Assembly (NCBI GenBank): GCA_017506865.1
Contig: JAFCMP010000002.1
Coordinates: 744,001 to 808,000 of the forward strand
Reading direction: 5' to 3'
DNA from: Tribonema minus
Lineage: Eukaryota > Sar > Xanthophyceae > Tribonematales > Tribonemataceae
Length of the DNA stretch: 64,000 nucleotides
In this document: positions 56,801 through 64,000 of the stretch, in pieces
How the letters are laid out: each line of letters opens with the position of its first letter
Numbering within the stretch: position 1 is the stretch's first letter
The notes under the pieces: generated by a model
Database searches by the model: none
Told to the model about the DNA's origin: nothing
The model's input: the letters and a program-made list of their open reading frames with translations, nothing else
Made by a program: the position numbers and the translations under genes

Positions 56801-59800
56801 GAGCGCTCGACATTGTCAATGTGGTCATCGAAGTCTGCCGCATGCTGCAACAGCTGCTTCCAGATCGGCAGCATCTGACTCAACAGCGGCTTGTCGCTCT
56901 CAACCTGGTGAATGGCATCAGACACAGGCTGCACTAGCTTCTTCAGCGCTGCTGCCTCATCGAAAAAGTATATGCTGCCGCCCGCCCCCGTGCTGGCTCT
57001 ACTGTGGCTGCAGTCGTAAACGCTGCCGCATGTGTGGTGCCCTCAGACACTTTACCCCAGCTGCGGTCGCCAACCATCAGCTTGATGGCCTCCTCGGAGT
57101 CGAGCAAGTCGGAGCAGATGAAGTGCAGGATGGCGAAGCGCGTGGGGCAGTGAGAGCGGACGGCCTTGACTTTGCCGTACTTGAACTTCTGCTGCTCACG
57201 CAGGGCGCTGTGTATGGTCTCTGAGCCGTTGATGGTGTTGGACATCATCAGCGCTTTGCCGTACGCTTTCTTGGACCAGTCGCATCGCGCATTCTTCTCG
57301 CCGTGTAGATCCTTGATGAGAAGGGCCAGTGCGTGAGCCTGGCACCCCAGAAGCAGCCAAGTCGGGTGCTTCTGCTTCATCAGGTCCAGCGCCTTACGAT
57401 TTGCCTGCAAAGTTATTGCAGGTGATGGAAAACATCATGAGGCACTGCAGGCATGTACCAAGATTTGCTCCAGTTTTTATGGCCACAACATGTGCATTTG
57501 CCAGCATACTATCAATTCCTGTGTGAGCTGTGCTACTAACCACGTGTCAAGCGAAGAAAGGGAGCATCTGGATAAGCGCGCAAGCGTGGGGAGCTGGTTG
57601 ACTTGCTTCCATTCGATTTATTACAATGATATGCTGCATTGCATGCACTGCTGGACTTATTGTAGCATATATTGCTGTCATTGCATGCAAATGACGCACT
57701 GGCAAAAAACTTTCACACACCGCAGCAGCTTCTACAGCAGCACGTACCTTGGTATTGTCCATGACCATTCCCAGCAGCCTGTCCAGGTTTCCCCTGGTGA
57801 CCTTCTTCGCCCACCGCATGTGCAGCTCCTCGATCCACTCCGCATTCTTGCAAACGCCTCGCGCTGGCTCCGTTGTCACGAAGTAGGAACCGCCCTTTGG
57901 CAACAGTGCGCAAAGGTTAACCAGCGGAGTGCCGTCTCCGCAATGCTTGCGCCTCCACCCATCGCTGGCAAGCTGGACGAGGTGCAAGGCATCGATCGCT
58001 TCCCAGACGTCGCGGCTGACGCGGTCGTGCTCCTTGTTCAGCATTGTCCCGGCCAAGGCTTTGCGGTTAGGCAGGTCGGCGCCAAGGGCAGCGAATGCTG
58101 CAACCAAGTCCTCCTGCTCAATCAGGTGGAACGCCACCCCGGACTTGTAGAAGAAGCGGGCAAGGCTGTTCCGTGCTTGAGTTATCTGGCCTGATGTAGC
58201 CATGTAAGGTGTGATGCCAGCAGCACCGCGGTGGCGTTTAGTGCCAGTCACCTCTACTTCCTCCTCGCCATCGCCAGCAGCAGCAGCAGCAGCGGCTGCT
58301 GCTTCGGCAGCAGCAACAGCTGCTGCACTGGCAGCAGTCGCTCTGAGGCATGCCTTGCTCTTAAGATGGTCGTTTGCTGCGCGCGAAGGGTTGCTGGCAC
58401 CTAGCTTGGCTGAACAACGAAGGCAAACAAGCCGCACCTCGTGCTTCACTGAGTCCAGCTCGACACTGAATGACCCCCACCAGCCCGCCTGACCTTGGCG
58501 CTTTTGATCACAACGCTTTTGATACAATGCTCTGGCCTGCTTGGCCAGGTCGGGGCCAGGATCGGCGGCATCCGCCATGCTGCACTGCTCTGTGTGACTT
58601 GAAAGAAGGAAATACGGCAAAATACGAATTTTGGCGCGCCAGAAATTGACATACGGCGTAGATACGGCGTATATACGGATGTACGGTGTATCTACGGAAT
58701 ACGGTGTTGCCAACCCTACCTATAGTGCATGCAACTAGGTGTACACAGGCACCACGCAGGCGGCCGCGCTGTCAGAGCCCTATTTCATGAATGTGCGTCA
58801 ATGGCATTTGCTTGCAAGGCTAAAACCTTGTGCAACGCTTACTATACAGGGAGCTGTACTAGGTTGTGCGCTGCCACTAGGCCTCTGATGAACTGATGGT
58901 TGCAGCTGCCAGAAAACACCGCGTATGAGTAGCAGTCCAGGACTGACGGTCAGTGTTTCAACTCGACGTGAGACGAAACTCACATGGTGATGACGCTCAG
59001 CTCAGAGCCCGGGCCGTTGAGGTAGCCTGTTGAAGATGTAGGCGGATGATGCGTGTCGCGTGATTAGTGGCATACTAGTGTGCACCAGGATGACAGATGC
59101 GTGTTGGCAGCATTGAGCATCTCTTTGACGTGGCAAGGGCCGGCTTTGAGCGCTGAGGCGCCAGGTTTTGTACAGGTGCATCGCCAGTTGGGTGGCAGCA
59201 CTGCTCGACTGCTTCACTATGCTTGGTCCTGTGTAATGAGGGTTCAAGACTGAGTGCAGCGTAACAGGTAGCGCCACAGTCTCAACAAGGGTGCGCACAC
59301 ATGAATTGTACACCGCTGTGTTCATGAATTCACGGCTGCGCTGATTAAACTCCTCCATGCACAAGCATTAATGCAATTGCAGATGTCACAGGCGGCAAGG
59401 GTGACAAGAACCATCTGGATTTTCTCATAAATCGTTGGAAAACGCAAATAGCACTGTGCGAGCATGACCTAGAAGGATGGGCGGCACAGTTCTCGGTGAT
59501 GTAGTCACTCTCCATGTGTGTATGCTTTGAATTTCTTGATTGCATTAACGTTGTAGCATACATTATCGCACCGTTGGATACAGTTGGATACACAGCGTGA
59601 CGGGTACTTGACTACAGCAGAGTTCTTCTGTGTTTGTGCGTGTAGAAAGCTCACGCTGCTCACTGCTGCAGCACACAGTATGAATGCATAGTGGCATTGC
59701 AGCACTGTCGGATGGATGCATGTCATGACCTGCAGTGACCTACAGCAGTGCTTTTCATAAGCATGCATGTAGAATGCGCGCGCTGCTCACTGCTGCAGCA

Positions 59801-62800
59801 CGCGGCGCGTACGGTATGTATAGAGACCTCACCTGTCATGAGCTCCGTGCACAGCTGGGCCTGCGTGTGTGCAACGAAAGTAGGCCAGTTTACGGCAGAT
59901 GAGGTGGCGTTTTGGCGCTGCATGGCGGCAGCAATTGGGTGCCTGTTGGCTTCCAACATCTTCAAGTTCAACATCATAACTGTAACATTGCAGCTCAACA
60001 CTGAAGTACGGTCAAGGGCTTCGTGCAAGCTTGTTGGGCACGCTATATGCTGTACGTACATGCATGCATCGGAGGCCATGTCTCCCCCCACCTCCAGTTA
60101 CAGAAGTAGCAGGCCGCGCTTCCCTCCACTACTAGTTACAGAAGCAGCAGGAATGTCAGCACAAGGCATCTCCCCCCCTCCCCCCCCCCCAAACTGTAAG
60201 CTGCGCGAGTGCTTCCATGCCAAGCACTGCACTCGTCAACTTGAAGAAGAATGGGCAAAACGCGTCTGTGTGCCCCCCCCGCCCCCCTATCCACCAGACT
60301 TCAACTTGAAGCTGCGTGAGTGCCATGCTAGCACTGCATTCGTCAACTTGAAGAAGAATGGGAATTCACTTGCATGCCAGGTGAGCACTGCACGATCGAC
60401 GTTGATGCTTGTTGCGCTCAAACACACTCCTCATCTGTCTCGGCACGTCATGTGCTTCGTCCAATGACAGTTGACAGCAGGCTCAAAAAGTGCATGGCAC
60501 CCCCTCATGCTAAAGGCAGCGGTTGTGCGGTCAATGTATACATACATACCACCCCCACTATATGTGTGTTGAAGAGTAAGAACTGATAATCCATACGGCC
60601 TGAATGCAAATAAACATAGAGTAGCTGGCACGTCAGTGCACATCGGGAGAAGAAGACGACACCATGCGGGCGGCACTGCTGTTCTATGACACACATTGTT
60701 CGAACCGAGTGGCAGCCTTCAGCATCATCACGTAACCCAGCCCTTACCCTTATATAGTTGTAACCCTCAGACTTTCAGTGAGTGTGCCCTTTCTCTACCC
60801 TAATATTACTACCAAGTACTTTGAAGTATTATAAATATCAGGCTATAGAAGTAGATTCTTTCAACTTGAAGCCCTGTGAGGAGGTCTTAACAACACCTTT
60901 GTCTGTGGTCATAGAGCCGGCGGAATACGCTATCTACTGCAGCAGTGCTCACGCAGTACTTGACCCTGCCACTATCCCCCCCCCCCCCCCCCCCTCTTCC
61001 AACGCACCCTGTGGACATAAAGTAAGAGCTTGCACACACAAGTCTTTTCGACCACTGTGGACATGGTGGCACTGTGTGACACGTGGCCGATGACCGCAGC
61101 AGCGGCGACCACGGATATTGGTGGAAGGCACTGGCGGCTCACCACACTTTGTCGCCTAGAGCTCTACGATCTTTTGATTCGTTTCCCCAAAGTATGGCCA
61201 GAGGGTCAGGGTTAGGGTTAGGGTTAGGGTAAGGGTTAGGTGGTGATGCTCACCTCGTCCCAGTGACCACACGCAGTTCCGGGTCTGCCATTTGCCTCTG
61301 CGCAACAAGAGAGGCGATCGATGAAAGGGGAGGTTTCAGCTTTACAGGCAGACACCAGACGCATATTCATCATTTATGTATCGCTGAACCCAAGCAGCTG
61401 AGGGTGACAGTCCAATGCGTTGGTAGCGAGCACCACCGTAACGTTGTATACCGCCGGTAGTTCTGGTGACACATATGCCGTACAGCAAAGTTCAAGTTGC
61501 TGAGTGCAGCACTGCCAATAACAGTGAAAACTGAGCACTGCTGCTGTTGTGCCTGCCTGACACACCAAAGAGTTGTATACCGTCCACAGTACTTGTGGAC
61601 TTGTGTTTATAACTGCCCAAGAAAGGCCGAGTTGCCTGTGCAATTGAAGAGTTTGCTCTAACGCAGCAGTCTAGTCTGCACTGCGCCCTAGGAACTCGGA
61701 TACCGGCACTGCAACACAGCCCAACATTCGCGCTCCGCGTGTGTACGCCATGATGCGGTCTGCCAACTCCCGCGCCAACGAGTACTGCGCCCTAGGAGCT
61801 TGGAGACCGGCGCTGCAGGACAGCCCAGCATTTGTGCTCCGCGTGTGTACGCCATGATGCGCTCCGCCAACTCCCACGCCAATGAGTTCTGGTGGCACAT
61901 ATGCCGTACGGCAATATTGCTGAATGCAGCACTGCCAATAACAGTGGGAGCTGCTGTAGCTGAGCACTGCTGGCAATCTTACCTAGTTCAAGTTGCTCGA
62001 TCCCCAGCTCCGCGGCCTTCACTTGAGCGTAGCACGTGCCGGTGTGGCCGTCGTCGTAATAAGCACGGGCAGTCGTGGTGGAGCTTGAGCTTGGGACCAC
62101 GCACATACCGCCGCAGGAGGCGGTGGTCGTGGGCCAGACCGTACCAACGCCTGCGCAGCGCTCAGCGTCGGTCACAAAGCCTTATTAGCGTGCATCAGGA
62201 TGCTAGATGTGTGCAGTGCTCAGCGTCATTCGGTCACGAAGCTTACTAGCGTGCATGAGAATGCTAGATGCGCGAGGCGCTCAGCATCGGTCCCGAAGCC
62301 GCTTCTTAGCGCGCATCAGGATGCTCGATGTGCGCGGTGCTCAGCGTCGGTCGTGAAGCGGCATATTAGCGCGCATCAGGTTGCTAGATGTGCGCAGCGC
62401 TCGGCGCCAGTCAGGTTGCGGCTTGTTGAAGCGCATCAGGATCCTACATGTGCATATCAATGCCCGCGCAGCGCTTGGTGACGCGTCACATTTGGCATGC
62501 ATCACGATGACAGCTGGATGCGCGCATGTTGAAGTCCAGGGGCAGTTACGTGCGCAGCGCTTCTGTGAAGTGGCACTTGAACGCGCACGCGGTTGATGAC
62601 TTTGTGTGCATCGGGGCACGAAGCGCGCGTGAGCGCCGCTGCAAGGCCGGCGCAGTGCTCAACGCTGGGCGTGAAAAGGTATACTTCTGAAGCACTCCCG
62701 AAGTAGTAGCGTGCATTAGGAGGATGGCCGTGCATGCGTGTTGCGGGTGCACGAGATGCAGGCAGCCACGGCTGCAAGGCCTGCGCAGTGCTCAGCGTCG

Positions 62801-64000
62801 GCCACACTGCGAATTATTAGCATGCTTTGGGAAGATGGAAGGCTTGCGCCGTGCTCAGCGTCGGCCATGAAGCGGTACCGAAGCGGTACATCAACGATTG
62901 CATCAGGAGGCCAGGTGCGTGCGTGTGTGCTAGCAAGACGATGCACGTGGAACGCTGTTGCGTGTTGCCTGTGTTGCGGCGCCTGTCACGAGCGGCACAG
63001 GATGATACATTTGTATATCTGTGCGTGTGTGTCTATGTACGCGTAGTGAGTGACAGTGGCGAGATCGATGCTGCCTAGTGCGCCTCACTTCTGCTGTCAA
63101 CTGCAGCCCCGCTCCATCCGATTTTGAAACAGTGGATCGAGGAGACGTGTAGGGATGTCAGAACAGAGCCGTACCAGTGCGCAGTGCCCTATGGCCTCAG
63201 CACTGTCACACAAGATGACCGCATGTGAGTGCGGTTCGAAGTCACCGTACGCATTGCAATATAATACGTGCCCACAGGCATCGGTGACATCGAGTCTACG
63301 CAAGCAAGCCGTCGTCTGTTTGCGACCACATTTTGGTTCGGCGCCAATGTGCGGCAGCGGGGCTACTGGCACTTGTACAGTTTACTCATTCTAAAGCGCA
63401 GTGAAGCGGGTGTTGTCACGACGATTGCATCAGCGGACTAGTTCATATGATTGGCAGTTGTTGGAGCTGGCACCACGCTCAACCGCACGGTGTGAAAGCA
63501 GCTCAAAACGGATGCATACAAGGCGTGGTCACAAGGCAATCAGACAACTGATTGTCTACAGTAGGAGTCCACACCTGACCGCCAATGCCTTTAGGAGTAC
63601 CCGAGGACTTGGGGACACTTTTAAGAATGTACACATCAAAGGAGTATCTGCAAAGGCCCCAGAGGAGGCAGGGTATCCTTTGCGCTGCAAGGATTTGATC
63701 CGATACTTTGATTTTCTTATATTGTGCACTCAACTCTCATTCAATATGAAGTTCAAGCTGAGCATCATCAGTCCATACTCCCCTCATCTGACCATCTCAC
63801 GCAGGATAGCTTTGCCAAGAGAACCATTTGGCACGGGCACCAGTAATACTTGACTCTTATCCCAAACGTTCAACATCTCAACTTCAAGATGAGGCCAAGT
63901 GATCCACCAGGACATGATGGCCCATTTCGTGAAGCACAACACTGAGGAAAAAGTTGTGGGCAATGGGCCTTGCGATGACGACCTGGCATCCCATATATTC
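53856..64000 (-). CDS. Leishmanolysin-like zinc metallopeptidase (family M8), copy B, 5' end outside window
   Basis: Exons: about 64000-63917 (open), 62150-61983, 61297-61254, 59860-59833, 59026-58984, 54896-54869 and 53987-53856 (TAG). Phases match, and several lengths equal those of copy A (44, 28 and 28 bases), so the genes are tandem duplicates. Landmarks are VVIARPIAHNFF followed by HEMGHHVL; VGTVWPTTTAS with a Cys/Ser/Thr-rich stretch; GRPGTACGHWDE; AQLCTELMTG; YLNGPGSELSVIT; GGLQDLGYQ; and VDYTKADAFDP. Spacing after the second zinc His differs from copy A by one extra His, which may alter or reflect a shifted donor. Introns hold a hAT transposon, LINE 3' scraps and an acceptor-type array. 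Function is inferred from family: secreted or surface proteolysis. Confidence 0.88.
54640..54785 (+). mobile_element. LINE 3'-end fragment with tail
   Basis: The run GCGCAGTGCAGACCAGGCTG, then GATTGCATAGGATACCAGGC and TTGATAAATACAACTCC, parallels the stop region and 3' tail of the 45-48 kb LINE (GCGCAGACTAGGCTGCTGCG, then TTTATAAATACAAGTCC). It lies in an intron of M8-B. Confidence 0.8.
55005..55760. repeat. Direct repeat of about 130 bases with dispersed TTTTTCGCGCCCTGAGC element
   Basis: 55045-55185 and 55620-55755 share GAGTGGTYGTCGTT, GACATGTAGATTCCGTACAGC and, at their ends, GCTTTTTCGCGCCCTGAGC followed by GAGAATTA. A third, partial copy of the end motif is at 55518-55565. Related elements occur near 11890, 34160, 35305, 37385, 50165 and 51085. 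Confidence 0.85.
55885..55918 (+). repeat. Interstitial telomere-like CCCTAA tract beside the hAT element
   Basis: About four CCCTAA units end at CCCTATAGACTAT, directly next to the left inverted repeat of the transposon. Confidence 0.85.
55920..58718 (-). mobile_element. hAT-family DNA transposon with terminal inverted repeats
   Basis: The ends are inverted copies: left TAGGGTTGGCAAAATCCGTA (from 55920) and right, read inward, TAGGGTTGGCAACACCGTAT (from 58718). Subterminal sequence on both sides is rich in CCGTATTT and CGTATATACG. An imperfect 8-base duplication (CCTATAGA at 55909, CCTATAGT at 58719) is a candidate target site, offset by three bases on the left. It carries a transposase on the minus strand and sits in an intron of M8-B. 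Confidence 0.92.
56197..58578 (-). CDS. hAT transposase (BED-like finger, DUF659-type core, C-terminal dimerisation region)
   Basis: Exon 1 is 58578-57748, starting MADAADPGPDLAKQ; this ATG is preferred because upstream codons lie in the terminal repeat. A GTACGTG donor and TTTGCAG acceptor join it to an exon from 57404. Features are a Cys/His finger (VCLRCSAKLGAS, DHLKSKACLR), the catalytic Asp in VQLASDGWRRK, a second Asp in GMVMDNTK, LLGCQAHALALLIKDL, and the C-terminal hAT block RRGWWQTYGREHFPHL and TACATERNWSLWG. Near 56950 the frame changes by one base inside a G-rich run. The downstream frame (FFDEAAALKKLVQP onward) continues to the stop at 56197, so there is a frameshift or a tiny intron. 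The domain set is otherwise complete, about 670 residues. Confidence 0.92.
59635..60370. repeat. Short direct repeats in an M8-B intron
   Basis: GCTGCTCACTGCTGCAGCAC recurs at about 59652 and 59779. A segment of about 65 bases with CGTCAACTTGAAGAAGAATG occurs near 60195-60255 and 60305-60360, and C-runs precede both copies. Confidence 0.75.
61205..61245 (+). repeat. Interstitial telomere-like TTAGGG tract
   Basis: Five or six GGGTTA units lie a few bases from the donor of the M8-B exon at 61254-61297. Confidence 0.88.
61480..61890 (-). mobile_element. LINE 3'-end fragment, terminal segment present twice
   Basis: On minus this codes ELADRIMAYTRGARMLG and then VPVSEFLGRSAD, close to the end of the 45-48 kb LINE (ELAERVMAYTRGARMLG). 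A second copy (MAYTRGAQMLGC) lies directly upstream at 61790-61890. The AT-rich 3' tail follows to about 61560. It is a dead 3' fragment with an internal tandem copy. Confidence 0.85.
62150..62900 (-). repeat. Array of about ten acceptor-bearing units upstream of an M8-B exon
   Basis: Units of 60-65 bases contain GCGCATCAGGATGCTAGATG and GCGCAGCGCTCAGCGTCGGT (plus strand). On minus each ends in the pyrimidine-poor GCTGCGCAC or GCTGCGCAG that matches the true acceptor at 62151-62153. Copies fade towards 62900. Confidence 0.88.

Noticed and set aside
60900-61131. Gly-rich minus frames near 60980
   Set aside because: They are translated C/G homopolymer with no conserved residues.

Overview
The window is nuclear DNA of a eukaryote with many spliceosomal introns, nearly all GT-AG. 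Exons are GC-rich and full of Ala/Gly codon runs. Introns are long, poorer in GC, and repeatedly contain TTAGGG-type interstitial telomeric repeats. TTAGGG repeats, an algal or protist style of domain expansion and the gene set suggest a protist, perhaps a stramenopile alga; this is inference and the sequence alone does not settle it.

Layout. (1) 1-3836, plus: 3' part of MMS19, the HEAT-repeat factor of cytosolic iron-sulfur assembly. (2) 6884-15283, minus: a nine-exon FAD-dependent amine-oxidase-like enzyme whose halves lie in reversed order, with the C-terminal half coded before the N-terminal half, so it looks circularly permuted. (3) 17052-29181, minus: a complete eIF2D gene (11 exons) that appears to lack the SWIB/MDM2 region. 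(4) 29279-31114, plus: a 5'-truncated LINE remnant. (5) 32305-44080, minus: a leishmanolysin (peptidase M8) gene with signal peptide, Pro/Thr linker, HEMGH zinc site and microexons. (6) 45253-48561, plus: a long LINE open reading frame (reverse transcriptase, CCHC knuckle, endonuclease-like C-terminus). (7) 53856-64000, minus: a second M8 gene with the same exon lengths, carrying a hAT transposon (55.9-58.7 kb) and LINE 3' scraps in its introns.

The most unusual property is shared by all five host genes. Introns beside an exon carry two to about ten decayed tandem copies of that exon's own edge. Copies of the 5' edge with its acceptor AG lie upstream of the true exon. Copies of the 3' edge with its donor GT lie downstream. 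The same happens at terminal exons, where the stop codon is copied. These exon-edge arrays make up much of the intron sequence and create many decoy splice sites. I know of no named system matching this pattern.

The host genes are not an operon or pathway. MMS19 and the FAD gene converge, eIF2D and the FAD gene are head-to-tail, and the two M8 genes are tandem paralogs separated by a LINE. No rRNA, tRNA or CRISPR locus was recognised.
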